Under the pieces are notes generated by a model that was not told the origin of the DNA, ran no database searches, and saw only the letters and a list, made by a program, of their open reading frames with translations. A DNA stretch of 64,000 bases from Cognataquiflexum nitidum. Its GTDB lineage: Bacteria > Bacteroidota > Bacteroidia > Cytophagales > Cyclobacteriaceae. Positions 28,985 to 37,978 of this stretch are shown one piece after another. The stretch lies in the NCBI RefSeq assembly GCF_022538055.1, contig NZ_JAKZAM010000007.1:107657-171656 (forward strand), read 5' to 3'. Within the stretch, counting starts at the first letter, position 1. Each line of letters begins with the position of its first letter. The translations under genes were made by a program, and so were the position numbers.

Positions 28985-29106
28985 GCTCGACTACCGGAAT
29001 TTATTGATATTGAAGGGGGGGGGGGTGGTAGAAATGCGGCTTTGCCGCATTTCTACCACCCCCCCCTCTGATCTCACGATATCCGTTCACCGAGCTTGCC
29101 GAGGTG
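28985..29106. repeat. Hairpin element C, downstream of the polysaccharide cluster
   Basis: A 49-nt hairpin at 29018-29066 with a fully paired 23-bp stem and TTT loop; the tip is GCGGC-TTT-GCCGC and the left arm is G8 followed by TGGTAGAAAT. The G-run is 11 long on the left (29015-29025) and the C-run 8 long on the right. CTCGGCAGGCTCG (about 28977-28989) and CGAGCTTGCCGAG (about 29091-29103) flank it as an inverted repeat. The rest of the gap 28728-29179 shows no gene, only pyrimidine-rich sequence. Confidence 0.8.
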
Positions 29107-29179
29107 GAGAAAAATGATATTTGGCTACTGGTATAAAAGCGGATAATCATATTTCAATTTTACAATTTTCCAATCATTT

Positions 29180-30235
29180 TTAAACCGGTTCCACCAAAAT
29201 CTCAAAATCATCGAAAAATGCCTCTCCTTTTGTCCCCGGCATCATTACTGCAAAGGGTAAAATAAATATTGTCTTTCTTGTAAAATTTGGTAGTCTCAAT
29301 TCCAAAACATGGTTTTCCAGCTTTCCATTTACAGGATTAGGTTCTGTAGTTAAGGTGTGAGATTCATTTGTCGTAGCTCCAGTTGTACCGATCTTGGTAT
29401 CGTAAACCCTCATAGCGATAGCTACTCCTGGACCTTCAAGATTTTCTGCGTTAACTTTAGTACGCAATATAACTGTGGCCCCTTCAGGAATATTTGGCAT
29501 TTCTAACTCTTTGTAGATATAGCCTGTTTTTTGACCGGTACCTGTGGACGAAATCACCAAAAACGTGGTGCTGAATGAATTTGGATGAATCCCTCTTGAA
29601 ACTTGGTATCTGCCATTGTCATTGGAAAATCTCCACAAAGGGTCAGACAAATCGTTTTTAAAAAAAACAGGATTCTGAGTGAAATTTTGCCTGAAATCTA
29701 TACACTGTTCATTGGCTGCTAACCGGTCAAACAATTCGTCTATATAATATTCCCTCAGTTCAGGCTCATTTTCCTTATAGATATTGAAATTATTGAAGGT
29801 AATAGACATCATTGACAATGGCTTTCCATTACACATCAGAGCATTATCAGGTTGTAAATTTAAAAAAGCACGCCCCATTAAATGGAAAAACAGGTTTTCT
29901 CTTTCAATATCTGTTTTATTGGCCCAATCACAAAGGCCGGGAGATTTTGAGATTTGTATGGTTCTTTTACCGGAAACAGGATGTTTGATAAATCCAAATC
30001 CCCAATACTCTGATCCATCCGGGTTCTTAATTTCATCTACATAGACAAGGTCTAAATTAGAAAAATCAAAATTATAGCCTCTAAGTTTCGCTTCTACTTC
30101 AAATTTGTCAAGAAAAATTTTTAGATCAGGAAACTCTTCCCTGCTTATATTCGGAATATTGTCTTCAGATTGATCACAGGCTTGAAAGCCTAATAGCACT
30201 ACCAAAATTAAAACGAGATTGAAAGAATATCTCAT
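29180..30235 (-). CDS. Lipoprotein resembling a degenerate zinc metallopeptidase
   Basis: A 351-residue predicted lipoprotein: signal peptide with lipobox GFQAC (Cys20). The N-terminal half looks like Bacteroidota putative metallopeptidase lipoproteins, with the helix ERENLFFHLMGRAFL where an HExxH-type zinc motif would be expected, and GKPLSMMS followed by YYIDELF. The second residue of the motif is Leu, not Glu, and the second His is Arg, so catalysis is unlikely. The C-terminal half (from about 210) is beta-rich and ends in EAFFDDFEILVEPV, resembling a carbohydrate-binding or jelly-roll fold. Function unknown; it lies convergent with the polysaccharide cluster. Confidence 0.75.
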   Translation of the reverse strand: MRYSFNLVLILVVLLGFQACDQSEDNIPNISREEFPDLKIFLDKFEVEAKLRGYNFDFSNLDLVYVDEIKNPDGSEYWGFGFIKHPVSGKRTIQISKSPGLCDWANKTDIERENLFFHLMGRAFLNLQPDNALMCNGKPLSMMSITFNNFNIYKENEPELREYYIDELFDRLAANEQCIDFRQNFTQNPVFFKNDLSDPLWRFSNDNGRYQVSRGIHPNSFSTTFLVISSTGTGQKTGYIYKELEMPNIPEGATVILRTKVNAENLEGPGVAIAMRVYDTKIGTTGATTNESHTLTTEPNPVNGKLENHVLELRLPNFTRKTIFILPFAVMMPGTKGEAFFDDFEILVEPV

Positions 30236-30319
30236 GGCTAACGGGTTTTATGGTATAAAATACTATATCGTACGGTTAAATTTGGATTTGAGTTTTAAAA
30301 ATAGGATTTATGGATTCAA

Positions 30320-30367
30320 AAAAAATCCCGCTACCCAAATTAAATTTGGATAGCGGGATTTTTTTTG
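30320..30367. terminator. Terminator of valS
   Basis: Long stem with AATCCCGCTA / TAGCGGGATT outside and CCAAATT / AATTTGG inside, A-run on one side and T-run on the other. It lies 24 bp after the valS stop; the symmetrical runs make it potentially active in both directions. Confidence 0.85.
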
Positions 30368-30390
30368 ACTTTGAAGCTTCAAAGAAAATA

Positions 30391-33024
30391 TTAGGACAAT
30401 TTCGCCAGCGATTCTTCCAAAGCTTTGATTTTGGCTTCGGCATCTGCAAGTTTTTTCCTTTCCACCTCTATCACCTGTGGAGGAGCGCCGGCCACAAACC
30501 GCTCATTGCTGAGTTTTTTGAGTACAGTATTCAAAAATCCTTTGGCGTACTCCAGCTCTTTTTGAAGCGTTTCTTTTTCTTTTTCGACATCCAGTTTGTC
30601 ACCCATCGGGATAAAACATTCATCCGACTTCACCACAAAACTCATCGCATTGTCAACTTTTTCACCAAAAGAAAGCTCGGATAAGTTTGCCAGTTTTTTC
30701 AATACGGCTTCGAAATTCCTGTAAAGTACTTCCTGATTGGTGTTTACAGTCAGGGAAAATGATTCTTTGGGAGATATTCCTTTGGAAGCCCTTGTATTTC
30801 TTACCTGCGATACCACCTCAAAAATCTGAGAAGCATCAGTTATCAGCTTGGAATCAAAATCTTTGGGCTTGGGCCATGCAGTGATAATCAGTGCTTCTTC
30901 TTTTTTCCGATCCTTGATCTGATGCCAAAGTTCTTCTGTCAGGAATGGCATAAATGGATGAAGGATTTTCAGGATATCTTCAAAGAATGCGATTGTCTTG
31001 TCGAAGGTTTTTTGGTCAATTGGCTGCTGATAGGCAGGCTTAATCATCTCGAGGTACCAAGAGCAGAAGTCGTCCCATACAAGCTTGTAGGTAGCCATCA
31101 GAGCGTCTGAGATCCTGAACTTCTGAAAGTGTTCCTCGATTTCGGTCAGGGCTTCATTGAACCTGTTTTCAAACCAGGTTATAGCAGCCTCATTTTCTTT
31201 TCCATCAAGTTTGGGATCAATTTCCCATCCCTGTACCAATCGGTATGCATTCCATATTTTATTGGAAAAATTCCTTCCCTGTTCCACCAGTTTTTCATCA
31301 AAAGGCAGGTCATTTCCCGCAGGAGAGCTAAACAGCATTCCTGTCCTTACTCCATCAGCGCCAAAGGTTTTGATAAGTTCGAGTGGATCCGGCGAATTAC
31401 CAAGAGACTTGGACATTTTTCTACCGAGTTTGTCCCGCACGATTCCTGTCAGGTAGACATTACTGAAAGGTTTTTGTCCGGTGTACTCATATCCTGCAAT
31501 GATCATACGTGCTACCCAAAAGAAAAGAATTTCAGGTGCTGTCACCAGGTCATTGGTAGGGTAGTAGTATTTAAGGTCTTCATTTTTCTGGCCGGTGGTA
31601 AATATGTCGGTATCAAAAACCGATATCGGCCAAAGCCATGAAGAAAACCAGGTATCCAAGACATCCTCATCTTGCTTCAATTCTTCCAAAGAATAGGAAG
31701 TATTGAATTTTTCATTAGCCATTTCCAGAGCTTGGTCTTTTGTTTTTGCAACCACATATTCTCCATTTGGAAGGTAAAAAGCCGGTATTTGATGACCCCA
31801 CCAGAGTTGGCGTGAGATACACCAATCACGGACATTTTCCATCCAGGAGCGGTACATATTTTTAAACTTGGGAGGATGGAGTTGGATAATGTCTTCCATC
31901 ACCGAACTCAGGGCAGGTTTGGTGATGTCTTCCATTTTCAAAAACCACTGCAAAGAAAGTTTCGGCTCTATAACCGCATCGGTTCTCTCTGAGTGTCCTA
32001 CATTGGATTTGTAATCCTCAATTTTTTCAAGTTGACCGGCTTCATCCAAAAGCTTGGCAATTTTCTTCCTTGCTATAAAACGGTCTTCACCAATCAGAAT
32101 TTGGGCTTTTTCGTTCAATGTCCCATCATCATTTAGGATATCGATGACAGGCAGTTTGTGTTTGATCCCCAATTCATAATCATTGATATCATGGGCCGGA
32201 GTGACTTTCAGGCAGCCCGTACCAAATTCCATATCCACATACTCATCCTCAACGATCGGGATGGTTCGGTTGATAAGTGGGATGATGGCTTTTTTTCCTT
32301 TTAGGTGGGAGAATCTTGGATCATTTGGATTGATGCAAATGGCCACATCGGCCATGATTGTTTCGGGTCGGGTAGTGGCGATGGTCAGGAATTGATCTTC
32401 GGTTCCTTCTATTTTGTATTTGATGTAATACAGCTTTGAGGCAATTTCTTTCATGATCACCTCGTCATCCGAAAGGGCAGTTTTGCCCTGTGGATCCCAA
32501 TTGACCATGCGGATGCCACGATAGATTTTTCCTTTTTTGTGCAGATCCACAAATACCGAAATCACCGCATCGCTCAGGTCAGCATCCATGGTGAATTTGG
32601 TCCTGTCCCAATCGCAGGAAGCTCCCAATTTCTTCAGTTGTTCCAGGATGATACCGCCATATTTTTCTTTCCATTCCATGGCGTATCTAAGGAATTCCTC
32701 CCTAGATATATTTTTTTTGTCAATACCCCTTTCCCTGAGCATGGAGACGACTTTGGCTTCTGTAGCAATAGAGGCATGGTCAGTACCGGGTACCCAACAT
32801 GCGTTTTTGCCTTCCATACGGGCTTTTCTGATCAAAACATCCTGAATAGTATTGTTCAGCATGTGCCCCATGTGCAATACTCCTGTGACATTGGGAGGAG
32901 GAATTACGATGGTATATGGCTCTTTACTATGGTCTACTTTTGAAGAGAAAAATTTATTTTCCATCCAATAGGCATACCATTTTGATTCGGCTGCTTCAGG
33001 ACTGTATTTGGTAGCTAATGACAT
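30391..33024 (-). CDS. valS: Valine--tRNA ligase
   Basis: Class-I aminoacyl-tRNA synthetase that charges tRNA-Val and edits threonine. The 877-residue length is normal. The HIGH-type motif HMGH is at residues 51-54 (PPPNVTGVLHMGHMLN), the editing domain has TTRPETIMADVAIC, KMSKS is near residue 535 (GRKMSKSLGNSPDP), and the C-terminal coiled-coil arm (about 815-877, KEKETLQKELEYAKG) is typical of ValRS. A candidate -7 element TAATTTTG lies at 33058-33065, 34 bp before the start. Monocistronic, with a strong terminator. Confidence 0.98.
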   Translation of the reverse strand: MSLATKYSPEAAESKWYAYWMENKFFSSKVDHSKEPYTIVIPPPNVTGVLHMGHMLNNTIQDVLIRKARMEGKNACWVPGTDHASIATEAKVVSMLRERGIDKKNISREEFLRYAMEWKEKYGGIILEQLKKLGASCDWDRTKFTMDADLSDAVISVFVDLHKKGKIYRGIRMVNWDPQGKTALSDDEVIMKEIASKLYYIKYKIEGTEDQFLTIATTRPETIMADVAICINPNDPRFSHLKGKKAIIPLINRTIPIVEDEYVDMEFGTGCLKVTPAHDINDYELGIKHKLPVIDILNDDGTLNEKAQILIGEDRFIARKKIAKLLDEAGQLEKIEDYKSNVGHSERTDAVIEPKLSLQWFLKMEDITKPALSSVMEDIIQLHPPKFKNMYRSWMENVRDWCISRQLWWGHQIPAFYLPNGEYVVAKTKDQALEMANEKFNTSYSLEELKQDEDVLDTWFSSWLWPISVFDTDIFTTGQKNEDLKYYYPTNDLVTAPEILFFWVARMIIAGYEYTGQKPFSNVYLTGIVRDKLGRKMSKSLGNSPDPLELIKTFGADGVRTGMLFSSPAGNDLPFDEKLVEQGRNFSNKIWNAYRLVQGWEIDPKLDGKENEAAITWFENRFNEALTEIEEHFQKFRISDALMATYKLVWDDFCSWYLEMIKPAYQQPIDQKTFDKTIAFFEDILKILHPFMPFLTEELWHQIKDRKKEEALIITAWPKPKDFDSKLITDASQIFEVVSQVRNTRASKGISPKESFSLTVNTNQEVLYRNFEAVLKKLANLSELSFGEKVDNAMSFVVKSDECFIPMGDKLDVEKEKETLQKELEYAKGFLNTVLKKLSNERFVAGAPPQVIEVERKKLADAEAKIKALEESLAKLS

Positions 33025-33153
33025 ATTTCAATGGAGGTGTTTGATGACTTCAGCCTGCAAAATTAACAGAAAATCCTTAGCCAAGATGGATTGATTCCGA
33101 ATTTGCCGGATAAATGAGTCTTGGATACTTTGAAAATTTTTGTAGGCGAATTG

Positions 33154-33189
33154 AAAAAACAAAACCGGAGAATCTTCCCCGGTCTTGTT
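33154..33189 (-). terminator. Terminator of the accB-accC operon
   Basis: Minus-strand stem AACAAGACCGG / CCGGTTTTGTT with a 10-nt loop and following T-run, 22 bp after the accC stop. Confidence 0.8.
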
Positions 33190-33211
33190 AAAAATTTTGG
33201 AAATGGTATTT

Positions 33212-34561
33212 TTATTTTTTGATAACTGAGAAGTCGAAGGTCTCCAAAAACTTGGTTGTATAGTTACCGTTTCTGAATTCAAAATCATCCAATAAAGCGA
33301 TGTGGAAAGGGATGGTGGTTTTGATACCGTCAATGACAAATTCTTCCAAGGCTCTTTTCATCCTTACAATCACTTCTTCTCTTGTTTGGCCACTCACAAT
33401 AAGTTTGGCTATCATGGAGTCATAGTTTGGTGGGATTACATACCCTGCATAGACATGGCTATCCACTCTTACGCCTCTTCCACCGGGCATATGAAGATTT
33501 AATATTTTGCCGGGGCTTGGTCTAAAACCGTTGGATGGATCTTCAGCGTTGATCCTACATTCCATGGCATAAAGTTTTGGAATGTAATTTTTTCCGGATA
33601 TTTTTTCACCGGCGGCGACCTTTATCTGTTCTTTGATCAAGTCAAAATCAGTCACCTCTTCCGTAATGGGATGCTCTACTTGGATACGGGTGTTCATTTC
33701 CATGAAATAGAAGTTCCGGTGTTTGTCCACCAAAAATTCCACAGTCCCGGCGCCTTCATAAGCGATGGCTTCAGCACCTTTGACAGCGGCCTTGCCCATG
33801 GCTTCCCTAAGCTCATCCGTCATGAATGGAGAAGGGGTTTCTTCCAATAATTTTTGGTGTCTTCTTTGGATAGAGCAGTCCCTTTCGGATAAATGACAAG
33901 CTTTTCCATTGCTGTCACCGACAATTTGAATTTCGATATGCCTAGGTTCTTCTACGTATTTTTCGAGGTATAAAGCATCATTCCCAAAGGCAGCACCTGA
34001 TTCTTGGCGTGCATCATCCCAGGATTTTTTGAATTCACTTTCATTTCTTACTATCCTCATTCCGCGTCCACCACCGCCGGCAGTAGCTTTCAGAATGACC
34101 GGATAACCCATTTCCTTGGCTATTTTTATTCCCTGCTCGATGGAATCCAATAACCCCTCAGATCCCGGAATGGTAGGTACTCCGGCTTCTTTCATGGTTG
34201 CTTTGGCTGTAGCCTTGTCTCCCATTTTATTGATCATCTCAGGACTGGCCCCGATGAATTTGATTCCATATTCTTCACAAATTCTGGAGAATTCAGCATT
34301 CTCGGACAAGAACCCATACCCAGGGTGAATGGCGTCAGCATTGGTTATTTCTGCCGCTGCGATGATTCTTGGTATATTGAGGTACGAATCCCTGCTTGGA
34401 GGAGGACCGATGCATACAGCTTCGTCAGCAAAGCGAACATGAAGGCTGTCCTTGTCAGCAGTTGAATATACTGCGACGGTTTTGATGCCCATCTCCTTGC
34501 AGGTTCTGATTACCCTAAGGGCAATTTCTCCTCTGTTGGCGATTAATATTTTTTTAAACAC
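33212..34561 (-). CDS. accC: Acetyl-CoA carboxylase, biotin carboxylase subunit
   Basis: Carboxylates the biotin of BCCP with bicarbonate and ATP, the first half of malonyl-CoA synthesis. The 449-residue protein has the N-terminal [15 protein letters not shown], the ATP-grasp glycine loop [12 protein letters not shown] (about 158-169), [12 protein letters not shown] and the active-site region [17 protein letters not shown]. It lies 27 bp downstream of accB in the same operon. Size and motifs are entirely regular for AccC. Confidence 0.98.
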   Translation of the reverse strand: MFKKILIANRGEIALRVIRTCKEMGIKTVAVYSTADKDSLHVRFADEAVCIGPPPSRDSYLNIPRIIAAAEITNADAIHPGYGFLSENAEFSRICEEYGIKFIGASPEMINKMGDKATAKATMKEAGVPTIPGSEGLLDSIEQGIKIAKEMGYPVILKATAGGGGRGMRIVRNESEFKKSWDDARQESGAAFGNDALYLEKYVEEPRHIEIQIVGDSNGKACHLSERDCSIQRRHQKLLEETPSPFMTDELREAMGKAAVKGAEAIAYEGAGTVEFLVDKHRNFYFMEMNTRIQVEHPITEEVTDFDLIKEQIKVAAGEKISGKNYIPKLYAMECRINAEDPSNGFRPSPGKILNLHMPGGRGVRVDSHVYAGYVIPPNYDSMIAKLIVSGQTREEVIVRMKRALEEFVIDGIKTTIPFHIALLDDFEFRNGNYTTKFLETFDFSVIKK

Positions 34562-34588
34562 AGTCTAATCAGGTTAGTGAAACAAAAA

Positions 34589-35065
34589 TTATCCCGCAGG
34601 ATCAACCAAGAAAAGTGGTTGATCATATTCAACCGGAGTTGCATTGTCCACCAATACCTTCACGATTTTTCCAGAAACTTCAGATTCGATTTCGTTGAAA
34701 AGCTTCATAGCCTCAATGATACAAACTGTCTGTCCTGCAGATACAGAGTCTCCTACAGACACAAAAGGATCCGCATCAGGATTCGATGTACGGTAGAAAG
34801 TTCCGATCATTGGAGACTTGATCTCTATGAGACGGGAAGTATCCTCTTTTGCCGGAGCAGCTGCAGGTACAGCTGCAGCAGGGATAGCCACAGGTGCAGC
34901 ATGTGCTACAGGAGCAGGTGCAGCAGGTGCCGCTTCAAATTTTACAGTAGGAGCTTCAGAGTACTTTTTGATGGAAAGTTTGAATTCTTCCGTTTCAATT
35001 TTCACCTCGGCTAGGCCGGAGTTGGAGATGAAGTCTATTAAATCCTGGATTTCTTTTGCTTTCAT
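34589..35065 (-). CDS. accB: Biotin carboxyl carrier protein of acetyl-CoA carboxylase
   Basis: The 158-residue carrier of the biotin arm between biotin carboxylase and carboxyltransferase. It starts at ATG 35065 ([13 protein letters not shown]), the usual BCCP beginning; a longer frame to 35152 adds 29 residues of non-conserved sequence running over an upstream hairpin and is rejected. An Ala/Pro-rich flexible linker (about 50-80) precedes the biotinyl domain with the modified Lys in [10 protein letters not shown]. It forms an operon with accC and probably efp. Confidence 0.97.
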   Translation of the reverse strand: MKAKEIQDLIDFISNSGLAEVKIETEEFKLSIKKYSEAPTVKFEAAPAAPAPVAHAAPVAIPAAAVPAAAPAKEDTSRLIEIKSPMIGTFYRTSNPDADPFVSVGDSVSAGQTVCIIEAMKLFNEIESEVSGKIVKVLVDNATPVEYDQPLFLVDPAG

Positions 35066-35132
35066 GATTTGTTTTTTTGTTAAAACCCTCTTCTGTATTT
35101 GGGTTGAGGCTTGATTTGGTATAAAAACAAAC

Positions 35133-35164
35133 AAGCTATGTAATTTAGGCAAATCACATAGCTT
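35133..35164 (-). terminator. Hairpin between efp and accB
   Basis: AAGCTATGT / ACATAGCTT, 9-bp perfect stem with a 14-nt loop, 7 bp after the efp stop. The T-rich tail is weak (GTTTGTTTTTA), so it may attenuate rather than stop readthrough into accB. Confidence 0.6.
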
Positions 35165-35171
35165 ATTAAAA

Positions 35172-35735
35172 TTATTTTACTCTTTCGGAATAAGAACCGT
35201 CTCTCGTATCCACTTTGATCATAATGTCCTGCTCGACAAACAAAGGAACCATCACGATTGCACCTGTTTCCAGTGTAGCTGGTTTTGATGCATTGGTCGC
35301 AGTGTCACCTTTGATACCTGGTTCGGTGTAGGTAATCATCAACTCCACAAAAGGAGGAAGCTCGACAGAGATGGGTGTTTCCGTTTCGGCATGCACCAAA
35401 ATATCCACTGTCTGACCTTCTTTGAGCAATTTGGGTCTTTCGATAAGTTTTTCTTGGATGGAGATTTGTTCGAAATTTTCGGTATCCATGAAATTATAAC
35501 CCAAGTCATCCTGATAAATAAATTGGTGGGGTCTTTTTTCCACTCTAGCAGTAGTGACTTTTTCTCCTGCCGTATAAGTTTTGTCCAAAACTTTTCCTGA
35601 GGTAAGACTTTTCAATTTGGTTCTTACGAATGCGCCACCTTTTCCTGGTTTGACATGTTGGAAATCTACAATTGTGAAGATGTCGTTATTCATTTCCAGA
35701 CACAATCCGGTTTTGAAATCTGCAGTACTTGCCAT
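35172..35735 (-). CDS. efp: Elongation factor P
   Basis: Relieves ribosome stalling at polyproline stretches. The 187-residue protein has the three OB-like domains of EF-P: the KOW-like N-terminal domain with the loop KPGKGGAF carrying the modifiable Lys (about residue 32), [14 protein letters not shown] in the middle, and the C-terminal signature [13 protein letters not shown] and [12 protein letters not shown]. It lies between fabH and accB, a common Bacteroidota order. Confidence 0.97.
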   Translation of the reverse strand: MASTADFKTGLCLEMNNDIFTIVDFQHVKPGKGGAFVRTKLKSLTSGKVLDKTYTAGEKVTTARVEKRPHQFIYQDDLGYNFMDTENFEQISIQEKLIERPKLLKEGQTVDILVHAETETPISVELPPFVELMITYTEPGIKGDTATNASKPATLETGAIVMVPLFVEQDIMIKVDTRDGSYSERVK

Positions 35736-35762
35736 TATTATATTTTGGTTTATTATTATTGG

Positions 35763-36761
35763 TTATTTGGAGTCATATCCCCACTTCAGGTAAATCGAAC
35801 CCCAGGTAAATCCACCGCCAAAAGCAGCTAGAATAACATTATCTCCTTTTTTGAGTTTTGATTCATAATCCCAGAGACACAAAGGCAGCGTCCCCGCAGT
35901 GGTATTCCCGTATTTTTCAATGTTGAGCATTACTTTGTCAGGTCCGATCCCCATCCTGTTGGCAGTGGCGTCAATGATGCGCTTGTTTGCTTGATGGGGC
36001 ACAAGCCAAGAAATATCTTCAGCCGTAAGGTTATTTCTCTCCATGATTTCTGCACTTACCTCAGCCATATTGGTGACAGCAAATTTGAAAACGGAAGCTC
36101 CTTCCTGAAAGGCATAATGCTCTCTTGCTGCGATGGTTTCTAAAGTTGCAGGCTTGCGGCTGCCTCCGGCTTTCATATGCAGGTATGGTGCTCCTGAGCC
36201 GTCAGAGTGAAGGAGAGAGTCCATGACCCCCACGTTTTCGGTAGTTGGTTCCAATAAGACGGCACCACCGCCATCACCAAAGATGATACAAGTAGCCCTG
36301 TCTTGGTAATCAATGATGGAAGACATTTTATCCGCACCAATGATGATGACCTTTTTATGCATTCCAGTTTCGATAAACTGGCTTCCGATGGTAAGTGCAT
36401 AGAGAAATCCCGAACAGGCGGCGGAGATGTCAAAGCTGTAGCTATTTACTGCGCCGACTCCGTCAGCAATGATGTTGGCAGTAGCTGGAAATGGCATGTC
36501 CGGGGTCACCGTGGCACAGATAATCAGGTCGATGTCCTTGGGATTGGTATTGGTTTTTTTCAAAAGTTCATTGACTGCATTGATGCCAATAATTGAAGTC
36601 CCTTTGTCCTCACCTTTGAGAATCCTTCTTTCTTTTATACCTGTTCTTGTGACAATCCATTCATCGTTGGTATCCACCATGGTTTCCAATTCACGGTTGG
36701 TCAAGATATAATCAGGTACCCAACCTTGGACTCCCGTAATGACTGCTCTGGTTTTTTTCAT
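35763..36761 (-). CDS. fabH: Beta-ketoacyl-ACP synthase III
   Basis: Starts fatty-acid synthesis by condensing acetyl-CoA or branched acyl-CoA with malonyl-ACP. The 332-residue thiolase-fold protein has the catalytic triad Cys116 (DISAACSGF), His256 (VPHQANKR) and Asn286 (KYGNTTAG), all in expected spacing. It is 27 bp upstream of efp on the same strand, but separated from rpmF by a terminator and 276 bp in which plsX, found there in many bacteria, is absent. Confidence 0.97.
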   Translation of the reverse strand: MKKTRAVITGVQGWVPDYILTNRELETMVDTNDEWIVTRTGIKERRILKGEDKGTSIIGINAVNELLKKTNTNPKDIDLIICATVTPDMPFPATANIIADGVGAVNSYSFDISAACSGFLYALTIGSQFIETGMHKKVIIIGADKMSSIIDYQDRATCIIFGDGGGAVLLEPTTENVGVMDSLLHSDGSGAPYLHMKAGGSRKPATLETIAAREHYAFQEGASVFKFAVTNMAEVSAEIMERNNLTAEDISWLVPHQANKRIIDATANRMGIGPDKVMLNIEKYGNTTAGTLPLCLWDYESKLKKGDNVILAAFGGGFTWGSIYLKWGYDSK

Positions 36762-36930
36762 TCAAATTTTGTTTGAAACCCTAAGGTAGGTTGAATTATC
36801 CTAAACCATCAGGCTTTGTTGTGGTGTTGAAATCTTTCCTTGTGGAGACTTTCAGATTTCCGTTCAAGGCGACAAAATTATCTAAAATGTGCTTTTCCAC
36901 CAAAGGTTTTTGGTTTTAGAATAACAGGAT

Positions 36931-36956
36931 TGACAAATAGCCCTTTTTGGGCTATT
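36931..36956. terminator. Small palindrome upstream of fabH
   Basis: AATAGCCC-TTTTT-GGGCTATT, 8-bp perfect stem, lying between the rpmF terminator and fabH. It could be a second terminator or part of the fabH leader; no other feature is seen between 36762 and 36980. Confidence 0.45.
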
Positions 36957-36980
36957 CAAGTTTGATTTTGTCGAAAATAA

Positions 36981-37012
36981 AAATCCATCCCAAAACTATT
37001 CGGGATGGATTT
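36981..37012 (-). terminator. Terminator of DUF177-rpmF
   Basis: Minus-strand stem AAATCCATCCC / GGGATGGATTT with a 10-nt loop and T-run, 26 bp after the rpmF stop. Confidence 0.85.
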
Positions 37013-37037
37013 AAATAAAATAAATATTTTATTACGC

Positions 37038-37229
37038 TTAAGCAAGAGCCTCTTTTTCCATGATAACCTGTCCTTTGTAGTACAGTTTGCCATCAAGCCA
37101 AAAAGCTCTGTGAGGTAAGTGAAATTCGCCTGTGGTAGGGCATTGTGCAAGACCTGGAGCTGTCAACTTATAGTGAGTTCTTCTTTTGTCTCTTCTGGTT
37201 TTCGAAATTTTTCGTTTAGGATGTGCCAT
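37038..37229 (-). CDS. rpmF: 50S ribosomal protein L32
   Basis: A 63-residue ribosomal protein with the diagnostic N-terminus [20 protein letters not shown] and the central [14 protein letters not shown]. Only one Cys of the zinc-type L32 motif remains, so this is the zinc-independent form, as often in Bacteroidota. It follows the DUF177 gene by 17 bp, the usual pairing. Confidence 0.97.
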   Translation of the reverse strand: MAHPKRKISKTRRDKRRTHYKLTAPGLAQCPTTGEFHLPHRAFWLDGKLYYKGQVIMEKEALA

Positions 37230-37246
37230 CTCTATACTATTTTAGA

Positions 37247-37816
37247 TTATTCTTTTTTCTTTAATTTATTTAATATTTCCCATCTGGGATCGGCCGGTTT
37301 TTCTTGATGACTTTCCTCATCTGAATCATCGGATTCTATTTCTTCTTCTTCTGAAAGGTAAATCAAACTCCCTTCCTCATCAAAATCATCCTCATCCGTC
37401 TCATCCATGTAATCAGGATGGATTTTTTTGGCCGGAATGGCCAAAAGGATGAACTCGTAAATCAGCTGGGCGACGTTGATACTTGGGGTATCTTTTGTGA
37501 TCATGAAAACATCTTCACTGATCTCCTGCACCATCGGGCCGTACTTGTAAATGACTTTTTCGGTCAGCTCCAAAGTATAGTCAAATTCCTCCAAGCTTCT
37601 GTCACAGGTCAAACCCACTGTACCGCTGATATCAAAATCCACTTCCATCACAGAAACGGTTTTGTTAACATCTACAATAACCTTGATATTGGCTCCGTTG
37701 ACCCAATCTTCAGCCTCGAAATATTTAAAAAACTCATTGCTCACTTCAAATGCGAAAGAATGCTTTCCATCCTTTAATTTGATGACGTCAATATCGTAGT
37801 TTCTTAAGAATTTCAC
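37247..37816 (-). CDS. YceD/DUF177 family protein
   Basis: A 189-residue acidic protein of the YceD (DUF177) family, linked to 23S rRNA and ribosome large-subunit maturation in other organisms. The core around residues 60-110 includes VGLTCDRSLEEFDYTLELTE with the conserved Cys. The C-terminus is an acidic tail (ESDDSDEES) and ends near DPRWEILNKL, the typical family signature. The start must be GTG at 37814-37816, since no ATG exists nearby; an AGGAGG at 37820-37825 sits unusually close (3 nt). A TAAATTTG -7-like motif is at 37841-37848. Confidence 0.9.
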   Translation of the reverse strand: MKFLRNYDIDVIKLKDGKHSFAFEVSNEFFKYFEAEDWVNGANIKVIVDVNKTVSVMEVDFDISGTVGLTCDRSLEEFDYTLELTEKVIYKYGPMVQEISEDVFMITKDTPSINVAQLIYEFILLAIPAKKIHPDYMDETDEDDFDEEGSLIYLSEEEEIESDDSDEESHQEKPADPRWEILNKLKKKE

Positions 37817-37819
37817 GTA

Positions 37820-37825
37820 CCTCCT
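37820..37825 (-). promoter_or_regulatory. AGGAGG ribosome-binding sequence of the DUF177 gene
   Basis: A full AGGAGG, rare in this window, 3 nt before a GTG start. The spacing is tighter than usual, so it may be fortuitous. Confidence 0.4.
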
Positions 37826-37978
37826 GCTATTTCAAGACCGCAAATTTAGGCAAATGCTTTAGAAAAATAAAATTTGGCGTAAAATTATTTTGGAAAGGAT
37901 AAAGGATGAAGTCGGAAGGATGAGTTTTTTCATTTTCCTCAACATTATTCAATTCGCAAATTATTCATTTTCAATTAA

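Noticed and set aside
35066..35152. Longer accB start
   Set aside because: The extra 29 residues are not BCCP-like and cross the efp-accB hairpin.
36762..37037. plsX gene between fabH and rpmF
   Set aside because: The gap is only 276 bp, with hairpins and no long reading frame.
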